A stretch of 64,000 nucleotides of DNA from the NCBI RefSeq assembly GCF_017813235.1, contig NZ_JAGISH010000003.1:233571-297570 (forward strand), in the 5' to 3' direction. A program made the position numbers and the translations under genes. Positions 29,361-39,740 of this stretch are shown in pieces. Numbering within the stretch: the first letter of the stretch is position 1; each line of letters opens with the position of its first letter. Source of the DNA: Sagittula salina (lineage in GTDB: Bacteria > Pseudomonadota > Alphaproteobacteria > Rhodobacterales > Rhodobacteraceae). The notes under the pieces were generated by a model. That model was not told where the DNA came from. It saw only the letters and a list, made by a program, of their open reading frames with translations, and made no database searches.

Positions 29361-30524
29361 ATGACCCAAACCAGCCCGCCCGAAGCACAGGCCTCCATCC
29401 CCGCCGAGCGAATCGCGCGTCTGACCGCAGCACTGCCGTTCTTCCTGTCCTTCCTCCTGATACCGCTCGTCTGGACCGGCGCCCTGCTGGGCGGGGCGTG
29501 GGTCCTGCTGGCACCGCTGATCACCTGGTACCTGTTCTCTGCCATCGACGTGGCCTTCGGGCTGAACACCGACAACGCCGACCTCGAAACGACAGAGGAC
29601 CAGCTCTTCTGGTATCGTTTGCTGACGCAGATCTGGGTGCCGGTGCAGTTCGTCACCCTCTTCGGCGTGATCTGGTCCGTCTCCCGCTCCGACCTGGGCG
29701 GATGGGAGACCTTCGGCGTCATGTTCGGGACAGGGGTGATGAGCGGCACGGTAGGCATTGTCTACGCCCACGAGTTGCTGCACCAGCGCAACGCGCGCGA
29801 GCGTTGGCTGGGGGACATCCTGCTGGCCATGGTGCTCTACTCGCATTTCCGTTCCGAACACCTGCTGGTGCACCACCGCTACGTCGGCACGCCGCGCGAC
29901 CCGGTAACTGCGCGCTACAACGAGGGGTTTCACCGCTTCTTCGCGCGCGTTCTGTGGCAATCCCTCGTCTCCTCCTTCAAGGCGGAGAAGGCGATGCTGG
30001 CGCGCAAGGGCCTGCGCTGGACGCACCCCTCCAATCCCTTCTGGCGCTACTGGGTGCTGCAGGCGGCGATGCTGGGGATTGCCTGGCTGGTCGGCGGCTG
30101 GGCAGGCGTAGGGTTCTTCCTCGTGCAGGCGGCGGTGGCGATCTGGCAGCTGGAACTGGTGAACTACGTCGAACACTACGGGCTGACGCGCAAGCATCTG
30201 GGCGATGGCCGCTACGAGCACGTTCTGCCCCGGCATTCATGGAACGCCGCGCACCGGGCGACCAACTGGCTGATGATCAACCTCCAGCGCCACTCCGACC
30301 ACCACTACAAGCCCGACCGGCGTTTCCCGCTGCTGCAGACCTACCCGGCGGAGGACGCACCCCAGTTGCCCTACGGCTACCCGCTGATGTCCTTGGCGGC
30401 ACTGGTGCCACCGATCTGGCGCCGGGTGATGAACCCGAAGGTGCGTGCCTGGCGGGCAAGGCACTACCCCGAAATCAAGGACTGGACCCCGTACAACAAG
30501 GTGCGCCACCCTTTGCCACGGTGA
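29361..30524 (+). CDS. alkB: Alkane 1-monooxygenase (AlkB)
   Basis: This 387-residue integral membrane diiron enzyme hydroxylates the terminal carbon of medium-chain alkanes. The histidine boxes are HELLHQ, EHLLVHHRYV and LQRHSDHH, plus the AlkB-specific NYVEHYGL. About six transmembrane segments surround them. No rubredoxin, rubredoxin reductase or alkane regulator gene is adjacent, so electrons must come from elsewhere in the genome. It follows mutY by 57 bases on the same strand, probably by chance. Confidence 0.93.
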   Translation: MTQTSPPEAQASIPAERIARLTAALPFFLSFLLIPLVWTGALLGGAWVLLAPLITWYLFSAIDVAFGLNTDNADLETTEDQLFWYRLLTQIWVPVQFVTLFGVIWSVSRSDLGGWETFGVMFGTGVMSGTVGIVYAHELLHQRNARERWLGDILLAMVLYSHFRSEHLLVHHRYVGTPRDPVTARYNEGFHRFFARVLWQSLVSSFKAEKAMLARKGLRWTHPSNPFWRYWVLQAAMLGIAWLVGGWAGVGFFLVQAAVAIWQLELVNYVEHYGLTRKHLGDGRYEHVLPRHSWNAAHRATNWLMINLQRHSDHHYKPDRRFPLLQTYPAEDAPQLPYGYPLMSLAALVPPIWRRVMNPKVRAWRARHYPEIKDWTPYNKVRHPLPR

Positions 30525-30527
30525 GGA

Positions 30528-30582
30528 GCAGACCTTTCGGACGGAAGGTCTGCCTGCGTGATGGCTTTTCCTCCCAAAAGCC
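30528..30582 (+). terminator. Paired hairpins after alkB
   Basis: A 9-bp stem GCAGACCTT/AAGGTCTGC (30528-30553) is followed by a second hairpin GGCTTTT/AAAAGCC (30563-30582). Neither has a strong T-run, so termination is only probable. Confidence 0.4.
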
Positions 30583-30684
30583 TTCCTCCCCGCCGCCATG
30601 GTCGCACCCGCCTCAGCCGGGGTGACAAGTCGGCGGCGCGGCGGTATAGCGCGCGCAAACCCATCCCACGCTTGAGGACACCCC

Positions 30685-31608
30685 ATGACGACGCTCGTTT
30701 TCGGCCACAAGTCGCCAGACACCGATTCCACCGGCTCCCCGATCTTCTGGTCGTGGTACCTGAACACCGTGAAGGGCACCGAGGCAAAGCCCGTGCTGCT
30801 GGGCGAGCCCAACACCGAGGCCGCTTTCATGCTTCAGCACTGGGGTCTTGATAAGCCGGAGATCATTTCCGATGTGGCCGAAGGCCAGAAAGTCGTCATC
30901 GTCGACACCAACAACCCCGCCGAGCTGCCCGCCGGCATCAACGCCGCCGACATCACCGCGATCATCGACCACCACAAGCTGGTCGGCGGGCTGGAAACGA
31001 AGGGCCCGATCGACATCACCGTGCGCCCGCTGGCCTGCACCGCGACGATCATGGTCGACCTGATCGGCGCACAGGACATGGCGAAGGCCCCGACCGCCGT
31101 GAAGGGCGCCGCGCTGACCTGCATCCTGTCCGATACGCTGGAATTCCGCTCTCCCACCACGACCGACCATGACCGCGCCGTGGCGCAGGGGCTGGCAGAT
31201 GACCTCGGCGTGAACATCACCGAGTTCGCGGCGCAGATGTTCGCGGCGAAATCCGATGTCTCCGCCTTCTCCGACGCGGAACTGATCCGCATGGATTCGA
31301 AGGAATATGAGGTCGATGGCACCTCCTTCCGGGTCTCCGTGCTGGAAACGACCGCGCCGGAGATCCCGCTGGGCCGCAAGGACAGCCTGATGGAGACCTT
31401 CAAGGCGGTTCAGACCGAGGACGGCGTTGATCAGGTGCTGCTCTTCGTGGTGGACATCCTGAAGGAAGAGGCGACCCTGCTGGTCCCGAACGACCTCGTG
31501 AAGCGCGTCGCGGAGAAATCCTTTGGCGCGACCGTGACCGGCGACACCGTGGTGCTGCCCGGCGTCATGTCACGCAAGAAGCAGATCATTCCGGTTCTGA
31601 AGGTCTGA
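30685..31608 (+). CDS. ppaC: Manganese-dependent (class II) inorganic pyrophosphatase
   Basis: This 307-residue DHH-family enzyme hydrolyses pyrophosphate. Metal-binding motifs are GHKSPDTDS near the start, VDTNN, DHHK and SDTLEFRSPT; the C-terminal substrate motif is SRKKQIIP. Class II enzymes replace the usual PpA in only some proteobacteria. It is monocistronic and followed by a strong terminator. Confidence 0.96.
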   Translation: MTTLVFGHKSPDTDSTGSPIFWSWYLNTVKGTEAKPVLLGEPNTEAAFMLQHWGLDKPEIISDVAEGQKVVIVDTNNPAELPAGINAADITAIIDHHKLVGGLETKGPIDITVRPLACTATIMVDLIGAQDMAKAPTAVKGAALTCILSDTLEFRSPTTTDHDRAVAQGLADDLGVNITEFAAQMFAAKSDVSAFSDAELIRMDSKEYEVDGTSFRVSVLETTAPEIPLGRKDSLMETFKAVQTEDGVDQVLLFVVDILKEEATLLVPNDLVKRVAEKSFGATVTGDTVVLPGVMSRKKQIIPVLKV

Positions 31609-31634
31609 TCCCGCCCATCGTCATCAGAAACGCA

Positions 31635-31660
31635 GAACGCCGCCCCTCGGGGCGGCGTTC
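31635..31660 (+). terminator. Intrinsic terminator after ppaC
   Basis: A 12-base arm GAACGCCGCCCC pairs with GGGGCGGCGTTC across a TC turn and is followed by TTGTTT. The structure may also serve the convergent nuclease gene. Confidence 0.85.
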
Positions 31661-31680
31661 TTGTTTGGCAACGGCTGCAC

Positions 31681-34600
31681 TCACATTACGAGGTCAAGCG
31701 GCGTAGGACCAAGGTTCAGACCGATGATCAGCGGATCGTGGTCCGAGGACCGGTAGGGATCAGCGTTGTAGAGATCATCCACCTGATCCGCTGGCAGGAA
31801 GTTGGTGTTGTAATCGATCACCGAAGCCTCGGTTGCATTGATTCGCCATTCGGACACGCCGGTGATCTGCGCCGCCAGGGACGCACTGGCCAGCGCATAG
31901 TCGAGCGCGCCGAAGGTCTGCGCCTGCGGCGTGGAATCGAGATCCGCCGGGAAGCCGAAGGACAGCTCGAATTCGTCCGCGCCGAGGAACTCCTCGATCA
32001 TGTTGACGAAACCCTCGTCCTCCAACAGCTGGATCGGGTCTTCCATCGCGTAGGCGTTCAGGTCCCCGATGATCAGCACGTCGCTGTCGGCCGAGCCGGT
32101 CGGATCGCTGGCCAGCCAAGTGGCGATTGCCTCCGCCGCCTGCGTGCGCGCCTCGTTGTTGTTGCCGGTGCCGTCGCCGGTGCCCGCGTTGTCGCCAAAC
32201 GGGCTGACGGAACCTTTCGACTTGAGGTGGTTCACCGCGACGGTGAAGGTCTCTCCGCTCGCGATCTCCTCGAAGGTGGCGGCCAGCGGTACGCGTGAGG
32301 TGCCCGGGCCTTCGAACACCGGATTGCCCGGATCGGCGCCCAGTCCCGCCAGCATGTCGTCGGTCAGGAATTCCACCGTCGTGCCAGAGGCCAGTTGCAC
32401 CGTGTCGGCGTCGTAGATCATCCCCACCATGATCGCGTCGGAACCAAGGTAGTTCACCCCCGGATCAACGTACTGGTAATTCGAGCCCGTCGCGAGGTTC
32501 AGATGCTCGACGATGTAACCGATGGCATACTCGCCGTCGCCATTCTGATCGCCGATCTCGTTCTCCACCTCCAGCAATCCGATCACGTCGCTGTCGAGTG
32601 CCGACAGGGCGGCGATCAGCTTCTCGGCCTGTCGTTCGAACTCCGCGAGGTTGTCAGCACCGCGCACCGAAGCCCCGTCAGGTCCGGCGCTCAGCCCCTC
32701 GTCTCCCAGAGAGGTGAAGAAGTTCAGCACGTTGAACGAAGATACCTTGATCGACCCGCCGACGTCCGGTGGCGCGGTGTCGCGCGGCTGGGTGTCCACG
32801 AACTGCGCCGTCTCGGTCAGGTTCAGGCGGTAAATCTCGTCCCCCGAACCTCCCGACCCGCGTGAATAGCGCAACACGCCCGTCAGGTCGTTCACCGTGT
32901 CGCCAGCACTCAGCGCGTCTTCCGCGTCGAACTCGCCCGCGATACGGCCCGACTCGCCAGCGATTTCGAACGGAATAACGGACGGGTTCTGCACCGAGTT
33001 GCCGTCGTCGACGATCAGCGTGTTGGCGGCCGCCTCATCGAGGAAGGCGGCAAAGCCCGCCGCGTCGGGTTCGTTGTTCTGGGTGTAGGTCTCCACCAGC
33101 CCCTGCGCGCTCAGCCCCATTTCGCCATAGCGGCCGAGGTCATAGAGGTCCGAGACGGTCATCGTCTGCGGCACGGTGACCAGCATCCCCTCGTAGGCTT
33201 CGAGATCCGCCATGATGACACCATCGGCGTTCGTCACCAGCGAGGCTGTCGGGAAGGCGATCGTGGCCGCGGTGGGCAAGGTGACCCCGTTTTCCAGCAC
33301 CTCGACGGAAGAGACGGATTGCAGCTGTGTTTCTCCGAAATACTCCGCCACCGTGGCCGTCACCCGCACCCGGTCGCCCGCCTTGACATCGACACCCGGC
33401 AGCGCACCGTCAAAGACAAAGATACCTTCGGAGGTCAGCGCCACTCCGTCGCTGTCCAGATCCTCTTCCTGCAAGTAAAAGCCGTTCAGGTCGCCATCGA
33501 CGCCAAAGGACCCGTCCTGAAAATCGCCAACCACCACGGCCTCGACCGTGACCAGCTGGCCCACCATGGCAGAAGCCGCGCCAGCGCCCTGAATGGTCGA
33601 GATCAACGTGACCTCGGAGGGCGGCGGTGGGACGACGGTAGCTTCCCCGACAAAGAAATCGTCGATCTGCCAGACCGAGGACGACCCGGAGCCGGTTCCG
33701 GAGGACTGGTAACGGAAGGCGAAGGAAACCGGGCCGGAGGGCAGACCCGACAGGTCGATTTCGCCCGACGGTGTTTCAGTGTAGCCCCCGGTCGAGGGAT
33801 CGAAGGGCAGCTCGGTCCATGTCGCGGCGGCGGGATCGCCGCCGGTGTAATCGGCGGACCAGAGGAAGGTCACCTCCGTGCCGATGCCGGTATCATCAAA
33901 GTTCTTCGTGTTGTCGAAGCGGGCCACCGGCGTCGCGAGACCCGAGATGTCGATCTGCGGCGAGATCAGCCAGTCGTCCGCGGCCTCCGAATCGCCATAG
34001 GCATTCACGGCGGCGAAATTATCGCCGCTGAAGCTGCTGCCGTACCATGTGTTCACCGCGTCGCCGTCGACGGAAACCGCCTGCCAGCCCACCGTGTCAA
34101 AGGGCGTCTCGAAGTCGAAGGCATAGGGCGCACTCTCCCCCGTGGGGCCGCCCGCACCGTTCGCCGCGCCGCGCGTGTCGGTTGCGACCTCGGACCAGCT
34201 GTCGCCGCCCTCGTCGCGCGCCAGCGCGCCCCCGACCGGGCCGGAGCCGTTTTCGAAGATGCCGATATCGAACGAGGTGAGGCCCAGCGCGGGGCCGCTG
34301 GTTGCCTCGATCGTACCCTCGTAGGAGAGGAATTCGACCACCGTACCGGCGTTCACCAGCGCAAAGCCGTCCGGAGAACCGTTCTGGAGGCCGTTCACCG
34401 GCAGCTCGATCAGGTAGTAGTCAAAACCGTTCGACGCGCTGGAGAGCGCGCCGGTCAGCGCCAGCGGGCTGCCATAGGTGCCGCCCCCGTTGCCGTTGTA
34501 CAGCACGACCGAAGCCGCAGAGACATCCGTGCCTTCGACCACGCGGACCTCGACGAACTCCCCCACGTCGGTGCTGGCATTGTCATAGTGGAACTCGTTG

Positions 34601-36690
34601 ATGCGGCCCGGGAAGGGCGGGACATAATCGTTCGTTGCGCCTCGCGTGTCTGCATCCGTCACCGACCACGTGTCGCCGTCCTCGGCCCGCTCCAGCGCGG
34701 ACCCGATCGATGTCGAAGTTGTCTCGGCCACCCCCACGTCGGAGGAGTCCATCCCCTGCGCTGTGCCATCGGCGGCGGTGAACGTGCCCTCGTAGGACAG
34801 GAATTCCACCACTGTGCCATTGTTGACCAGCGCCAGCCCGTCAGGGGACCCGTTCTGCAATCCGTTCACTGGCAACTCGATCAGGTAATAATCGTACCCG
34901 CCCGAAGTGCTGGCAGGCGCGGCGGGCAGCGCCAGCGTGTTGTAAAGGCCGCCCCCGTTACCGTTGTAAAGCTCGATGGACGCGCCCGACACATCCGTGC
35001 CCTGCGCGACGCGGACCTCGACGAACTCCCCCACATCGGTGCTGGCATTGTCATAGTGGAACTCGTTGATGCGGCCCGGAAAGGGCGGCTCGTAATCGTT
35101 GTTCAGGCCGCGCGTGTCGCTTTCGGTCACGGACCAGCTATCGCCATCCTCGGCACGCTCCAGCGCGGCGCCGACTGGCGTCGAGGAGGTCTCGGCCTGA
35201 CCGATATCGGTGGAGGTCATCCCCGCCGCAGGCCCGTCGGCGGCGGTCATCGTACCCTCGTAGGACAGGAACTCCAGAACGTCGGTTCCGCCCGAAAGGT
35301 TACTGCCTACCAGCGCGACCCCGTCCGGAGCGCCATTCTGCAGTCCGTTCGCCGGAAGCTCGATCAGGTAATAGTCATAGCCACCCGTGGTGCTGGTGGG
35401 TGCCGCAGGCAGGGACAGCGTGTTGTAGACCGCCCCGTTCGACCCGTTGTACAGCAGAACGTTCAGCACCGAGGCATCCGCCCCCGCCGCTACTCGGACC
35501 TCGACGAACTCGCCCACGTCGGTGCTGGCGTTGTCGTAGTGTATCTCGTTGATACGGGCGTCGATCTCAAGCCTGTCTGTGACCGTGACCGTCAGATCCT
35601 GCGTATCGGTGGCGCCAAGGTCGTCGGTTGCGATCACCGTGACCTCATAGTCGTTGTCACCATTCGCATCCGCCGGGGCCTCGAAATCGGGCGCCGCCAC
35701 AAAGGAGAGCGCCCCAGTCGTGGCGTCGATGGCAAACAGTGCCGCGTCAGCGCCCGCCAGCGAGAAGCGCGCGATGCCGTCCACGTCCGAAGCGCTCGCT
35801 GTGGTCACGGCGGTGCCGTTCTCGGCCACGCTGACCGAGTTCGCAACACTCAGAACGGGCGCGTCGTTGGTGCCGGTGATGGTCACGGTGACGGTGCCCT
35901 CCACCGTGCTGCCCTGCCCGTCCGTGACCAGATAGGTGAAGCTGTCGGTGGCGGTCTCGCCCTCCGCCAGCGCATCGAAGAGCGCGCCCGGCGTGTAGGT
36001 CACGGCCGTTCCGTCATAGGCAACCGCCGCGCCTGCGGCCGAGGCCCCATCGACCGAGACGACGCTCAGCGCGTCGCCGTCGAAATCCCGGTCATTGGCC
36101 AGCAGATCGGCGGAGGCCACGCTCACCGGATCGTTTTCTGCGGTGGCAAGCTCGTCCGCTTCTGCCGCCACCGCGTTGTTCCGACCGTCACGATAGAACG
36201 TGTAGTCATCAAAGCGGATTTCTTCGACGCCACGAAGCACGTCACGGCCCTCGGAGGAGGTCAGCACAACCGTTTGACGCCCACGCGTCCAAACGTCGTA
36301 ATCTGCGATGGAGCCGGTCACGATGGCGGAGTCGAAACCGCGCCCGCCATCGACCCGATCATTGCCGAGGCCCAGCGCGATGGTGTCGTCGCCGTGTCCG
36401 CCGTTCAGGCTGTCATTCGCCTGGCCGCCGGTGATCAGGTCGTCGCCAAACTCACCGAAGGCTGTCAGGCCGCCGTCACCCGCCGTTATGACGTCATCGC
36501 CAAAACCACCGTGTACCGTGGCCTCTCCGCCCGCCGTCACCGTGTCGTCGCCGAAAGAGGCAAAGACCCGCGCCCGCCCCGGTCCGGTCTGGATGTCATC
36601 ATCCCCGAAACCGCCGAAGATCGTTTCGACCCGGTGTCCCTTTCCGAAGAGATGAGAGAGAAATTGGCTGATAAAAGGCGGCTTGTGCAT
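31681..36690 (-). CDS. Giant secreted nuclease (ExeM/NucH type) with RTX-like, cadherin-like and three LTD domains
   Basis: This 1669-residue protein is predicted to be an extracellular DNase. RTX-like nonapeptide repeats (GFGDDDIQ, SFGDDTVT, GFGDDVIT, GHGDDTIA) occupy residues about 20-120. Cadherin/VCBS-like domains follow (about 180-390), then three lamin-tail-like repeats each starting RINEIHYDNAS or RINEFHYDNAS (about 378, 539 and 695). A choice-of-anchor-like domain (about 855-1000) and an OB-like region (about 1010-1140) come next. The endonuclease/exonuclease/phosphatase domain (about 1285-1660) shows FNVLNFF, LLEVENE, VNHLKSKGS, IGDLNAYAMEDP and SSDHDPLIIGL. No Sec signal is seen, so type I secretion is likely although the RTX repeats are N-terminal. 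The ATG at 36690 is preferred because repeats begin shortly after. Confidence 0.88.
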   Translation of the reverse strand: MHKPPFISQFLSHLFGKGHRVETIFGGFGDDDIQTGPGRARVFASFGDDTVTAGGEATVHGGFGDDVITAGDGGLTAFGEFGDDLITGGQANDSLNGGHGDDTIALGLGNDRVDGGRGFDSAIVTGSIADYDVWTRGRQTVVLTSSEGRDVLRGVEEIRFDDYTFYRDGRNNAVAAEADELATAENDPVSVASADLLANDRDFDGDALSVVSVDGASAAGAAVAYDGTAVTYTPGALFDALAEGETATDSFTYLVTDGQGSTVEGTVTVTITGTNDAPVLSVANSVSVAENGTAVTTASASDVDGIARFSLAGADAALFAIDATTGALSFVAAPDFEAPADANGDNDYEVTVIATDDLGATDTQDLTVTVTDRLEIDARINEIHYDNASTDVGEFVEVRVAAGADASVLNVLLYNGSNGAVYNTLSLPAAPTSTTGGYDYYLIELPANGLQNGAPDGVALVGSNLSGGTDVLEFLSYEGTMTAADGPAAGMTSTDIGQAETSSTPVGAALERAEDGDSWSVTESDTRGLNNDYEPPFPGRINEFHYDNASTDVGEFVEVRVAQGTDVSGASIELYNGNGGGLYNTLALPAAPASTSGGYDYYLIELPVNGLQNGSPDGLALVNNGTVVEFLSYEGTFTAADGTAQGMDSSDVGVAETTSTSIGSALERAEDGDTWSVTDADTRGATNDYVPPFPGRINEFHYDNASTDVGEFVEVRVVEGTDVSAASVVLYNGNGGGTYGSPLALTGALSSASNGFDYYLIELPVNGLQNGSPDGFALVNAGTVVEFLSYEGTIEATSGPALGLTSFDIGIFENGSGPVGGALARDEGGDSWSEVATDTRGAANGAGGPTGESAPYAFDFETPFDTVGWQAVSVDGDAVNTWYGSSFSGDNFAAVNAYGDSEAADDWLISPQIDISGLATPVARFDNTKNFDDTGIGTEVTFLWSADYTGGDPAAATWTELPFDPSTGGYTETPSGEIDLSGLPSGPVSFAFRYQSSGTGSGSSSVWQIDDFFVGEATVVPPPPSEVTLISTIQGAGAASAMVGQLVTVEAVVVGDFQDGSFGVDGDLNGFYLQEEDLDSDGVALTSEGIFVFDGALPGVDVKAGDRVRVTATVAEYFGETQLQSVSSVEVLENGVTLPTAATIAFPTASLVTNADGVIMADLEAYEGMLVTVPQTMTVSDLYDLGRYGEMGLSAQGLVETYTQNNEPDAAGFAAFLDEAAANTLIVDDGNSVQNPSVIPFEIAGESGRIAGEFDAEDALSAGDTVNDLTGVLRYSRGSGGSGDEIYRLNLTETAQFVDTQPRDTAPPDVGGSIKVSSFNVLNFFTSLGDEGLSAGPDGASVRGADNLAEFERQAEKLIAALSALDSDVIGLLEVENEIGDQNGDGEYAIGYIVEHLNLATGSNYQYVDPGVNYLGSDAIMVGMIYDADTVQLASGTTVEFLTDDMLAGLGADPGNPVFEGPGTSRVPLAATFEEIASGETFTVAVNHLKSKGSVSPFGDNAGTGDGTGNNNEARTQAAEAIATWLASDPTGSADSDVLIIGDLNAYAMEDPIQLLEDEGFVNMIEEFLGADEFELSFGFPADLDSTPQAQTFGALDYALASASLAAQITGVSEWRINATEASVIDYNTNFLPADQVDDLYNADPYRSSDHDPLIIGLNLGPTPLDLVM
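34138..35556 (-). repeat. Three tandem LTD-encoding DNA repeats
   Basis: Inside the nuclease gene the unit beginning at codon RINE recurs at 35556, 35073 and 34605, with periods of 483 and 468 bases (161 and 156 codons). The opening DNA of each unit is almost identical, so they look like recent in-frame duplications that could recombine. The end of the third unit is approximate. Confidence 0.8.
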
Positions 36691-36902
36691 TGTCGTTCCC
36701 CCGAGGTTCGCCTTAACGCTTCGCAAAGGTTTGTCACAAAGCAATGAAAAACCGTTTGGTTGACGCAACGATCCCCGGTCGCGCGGACGTCAATCGCTGT
36801 GAAAACGGACACTTCGGAAACATCCCGAAAATCGGGAAAATCGCGACCATTTTCTTCGCCAGGTGGATTGTCCGAAGTCCACGAACCGAATCACGCACGA
36901 AA

Positions 36903-36925
36903 AAGGGCGCACCGGGTGCGCCCTT
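36903..36925 (-). terminator. Intrinsic terminator after xylA
   Basis: A 10-bp stem AAGGGCGCAC/GTGCGCCCTT has a 3-base loop. On the minus strand the stem runs into TTTTTCG. It lies about 24 bases after the xylA stop and separates the xylose operon from the nuclease gene. Confidence 0.85.
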
Positions 36926-36948
36926 CACGGCAACCGATGGCGCAGGGT

Positions 36949-38253
36949 TCAGACGAAGCGGTTGACGTAGTTTTCCAGCCGCTCCTGCCGGCCGGAGCGC
37001 GGCTGCGGCTCGATGCCCTCGTCCAGAACACGAGTTTGCAGGGATGCGAGGTCGGAGGCCAGCATCCCCTGCGCCTCTGGACGCTGCCACCCGGCGTAAC
37101 GCTCCTCCAGTGCGCGCTCCAGCCCACCGTCCTCCAGCATGGCCGCCGCTGCTTTCAGCCCACGGGCGCAGACGTCCATCGCGCCCGCGTGCCCCGCCAG
37201 CAGGTCGATGGGGTCGAGGCTCTGCCGTCGCAGCTTGGCGTCGAAATTGGTCCCGCCGGTCGTGAAGCCGCCGCCCTTCAGGATATGGTAATAGGCCAGC
37301 GCCACCTCCGGCGCGGAATTGGGGAACTGGTCGGTGTCCCAGCCCGACTGGTAGTCGTTGCGGTTCATGTCGATGCTGCCCAGCATCCCCTCGGCCACCG
37401 CCACGGCGATCTCGTGCTCGAAACTATGCCCGGCGAGGATCGCGTGCCCCTGTTCGAGGTTCAGCTTCACTTCACCCTCCAGCCCGTACTTGCGCAGGAA
37501 GCCGATGCAGGTGGCGGCGTCGTAATCGTACTGATGCTTGGACGGTTCCTGCGGCTTCGGTTCCACGAGGATGGTGCCTTCGAAGCCGATCTTGTGCTTG
37601 TAATCCACGACCATGTTCAGGAAGCGGCCCATGTGGTCCAGTTCCTGCCCGAGGTCGGTGTTCAGCAGCGTCTCGTAGCCTTCGCGGCCCCCCCAGAGCA
37701 CGTAGTTCGCGCCGCCAAGCTTGTGCGTCGCGTCCATGCAGCCCTTCACCGTCGCGGCGGCATAGGCAAAAACGTCGGGATCGGGGTTCGTCGAGGCGCC
37801 GGACATCCAGCGCCGATGCGAGAACATGTTGGCCGTGCCCCAGAGGCAGCGCACGCCGCTGCCCTCGGATTTTTCGCCCATGTAGTCGGTGATCTCCTCC
37901 AACGTGCGCAGGTTATCCCGGTAGGAGCCCTGCTCGGGCCGGATGTCGGCGTCGTGCCAGCAGTAGAAGGGCACACCCAGCTTCTCGAACATCTCAAAGG
38001 CGACGTCGGCCTTCAGCTTTGCCCGGCCCATGTCGTCCTGCGGGTGCCAGGGACGCTCGAAAGTCTGCCCGCCGAAGGGATCGCCACCCTCCCACGCGAG
38101 CGAATGCCACCATGCCACGGCAAAGCGCAGGTGGTCCTCCATGCGCTTGCCCATCACCACCTCGTCGGGGTTGTAATGGCGGTAACAGAGTTCGCTGTCG
38201 CTGTCGGGTCCTTCGTAGCGTAGCGCGTCGATGCCGTCGAAAAATCCGGTCAT
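36949..38253 (-). CDS. xylA: Xylose isomerase
   Basis: This 434-residue cytosolic TIM-barrel enzyme converts D-xylose to D-xylulose. Typical elements are [22 protein letters not shown], the catalytic His region [32 protein letters not shown] and the metal site [18 protein letters not shown]. It lies 22 bases after xylB in a kinase-isomerase operon ended by a terminator. No xylose ABC transporter gene is visible nearby. Confidence 0.97.
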   Translation of the reverse strand: MTGFFDGIDALRYEGPDSDSELCYRHYNPDEVVMGKRMEDHLRFAVAWWHSLAWEGGDPFGGQTFERPWHPQDDMGRAKLKADVAFEMFEKLGVPFYCWHDADIRPEQGSYRDNLRTLEEITDYMGEKSEGSGVRCLWGTANMFSHRRWMSGASTNPDPDVFAYAAATVKGCMDATHKLGGANYVLWGGREGYETLLNTDLGQELDHMGRFLNMVVDYKHKIGFEGTILVEPKPQEPSKHQYDYDAATCIGFLRKYGLEGEVKLNLEQGHAILAGHSFEHEIAVAVAEGMLGSIDMNRNDYQSGWDTDQFPNSAPEVALAYYHILKGGGFTTGGTNFDAKLRRQSLDPIDLLAGHAGAMDVCARGLKAAAAMLEDGGLERALEERYAGWQRPEAQGMLASDLASLQTRVLDEGIEPQPRSGRQERLENYVNRFV

Positions 38254-38275
38254 GTCAATCTCCTCCCCGGTAATG

Positions 38276-39727
38276 TCAGCTCAGATCGCGGATCGCGGGA
38301 TAGGTCGCGCGGTAGGCCGCGAACGCCTCCGCGTAGGTCCCTGCGAGGGCGATCACCGGCTCCACCGTGGCGCGCACGCCGGGGCGGACCATGATCTCCT
38401 CGACCGTACCCGCGCCGCAACCCACCATAGCCAGTCGCGCAGCCCCCAGCGCCGCGCCGAAGTCGCCCGCCTCCGGCAGGTCCAGCGGTACACCGAGCAC
38501 GGTGGCGATGGTCTCCACCCAGAAATGCGAGGCCGCGCCACCGCCGATCGCCAGCATCGAATGAAGATCTGCGCCGGTCTGGCCCAGCGCGCGGGCGCAA
38601 TCGCCAAGCGCAAAGGCCACGCCCTCCATCACCGCCTGCGTCATGGCGCGGCGGTCGGTGGCCTGCTCGATGTTCAGGAATCCCCCCCGGATGCGTGCGT
38701 CGTTATGCGGCGTGCGCTCGCCGGACAGGTAGGGCAGGAACCGCAGACGCGCCGGTCCGCTGATGGTCTCACCCAACTCCTTCGACAGTTCCGCCGGCGG
38801 CGCCCCGGTGACGCGCGACAGCCAGTTCAGCGAATCGGTCGCAGCGAGGATCACCCCCATCTGGTACCATTGCCCCGGCACCGCGTGGCAAAAGGTATGC
38901 ACGGCGCTCTCGGGCTTCGGCGCATAGCCGTCGCGCCCGGTCAGCAGCACGCCCGAGGTCCCGAGAGAAACGAACCCCTCCCCCTCGCGCATCGCCCCCA
39001 CGCCACAGGCGGAGGCGGCATTGTCCCCGGCGCCGCCGACCACCGCCACATCGCCGCGCATCCCCCAGCGCTCCGCCAGGTTGCGTCGCAGGGTGCCACC
39101 GACTTCCGATCCTTCGATCAGGCGTGGCATCTGCTCCCGACGCATCCCCCCCGCCGACAGCAGCGGCCCCGACCAGTCGCGCGCGCCCGTGTCGAGCCAT
39201 GAGGTGCCCGCCGAATCCGACATATCGGCAAAGGTCTCTCCGGTAAGATGGAAATTCATGTAGCCTGCGGGCAGGACCACCGTGGCCACGCGGGCAAAGG
39301 TCTCCGGCTCGTGCGCAGCCATCCAGACCAGTTTCGGCGCGGTGAAACCCGGGAAGACGATATTGCCCGACAACGCCCGAACCTGCGGCGCGTCGTCCAG
39401 CCGAGCGGCCTCCGCGTGGCTGCGGGTATCGTTCCACAGGATGCAGGGCCGCACCACGGTGCCCACGTCGTCCAGGCAGACCGCCCCGTGCATGTGCCCG
39501 GAAACGCCGATCCCCTTGATCTGCGCCATGTCGCCGGGTCGCTCCGCCGCCATGCGCGACAGCACCCTGTCCACGGCCGCCACCCAGACCGCCGGATCCT
39601 GCTCCGACCACCCGGGGTGCGGGTGTGTGGTGGCGTAGCTTTCGGACAGACTGGCCACAGGCGCGCCGCCGCCGTCGACCAGCAAAGCCCGCAGGCCCGA
39701 AGTGCCCAGATCCAGCCCGAGATACAT
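38276..39727 (-). CDS. xylB: Xylulokinase
   Basis: This 483-residue FGGY-family kinase phosphorylates D-xylulose to feed the pentose phosphate pathway. The N-terminal phosphate-binding [16 protein letters not shown] and the mid-protein [12 protein letters not shown] are typical, as are the ATP-site [16 protein letters not shown] and the FGGY-like tail [17 protein letters not shown] precedes the ATG. Two palindromic sites in the upstream region suggest sugar-responsive repression. Confidence 0.95.
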   Translation of the reverse strand: MYLGLDLGTSGLRALLVDGGGAPVASLSESYATTHPHPGWSEQDPAVWVAAVDRVLSRMAAERPGDMAQIKGIGVSGHMHGAVCLDDVGTVVRPCILWNDTRSHAEAARLDDAPQVRALSGNIVFPGFTAPKLVWMAAHEPETFARVATVVLPAGYMNFHLTGETFADMSDSAGTSWLDTGARDWSGPLLSAGGMRREQMPRLIEGSEVGGTLRRNLAERWGMRGDVAVVGGAGDNAASACGVGAMREGEGFVSLGTSGVLLTGRDGYAPKPESAVHTFCHAVPGQWYQMGVILAATDSLNWLSRVTGAPPAELSKELGETISGPARLRFLPYLSGERTPHNDARIRGGFLNIEQATDRRAMTQAVMEGVAFALGDCARALGQTGADLHSMLAIGGGAASHFWVETIATVLGVPLDLPEAGDFGAALGAARLAMVGCGAGTVEEIMVRPGVRATVEPVIALAGTYAEAFAAYRATYPAIRDLS

Positions 39728-39740
39728 GCCACGCCTCCCC

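Noticed and set aside
34138..35556. Regular repeats suggesting CRISPR
   Set aside because: Units are ~470 bases, in frame and encode LTD domains; there are no short repeats with spacers anywhere in the window.
33319..36747. Plus-strand open frame of 1142 codons antisense to the nuclease gene
   Set aside because: It is composed of low-information Arg/Gly/His/Ala-rich sequence mirroring the GC-rich repeats of the real gene; no domain is recognisable.
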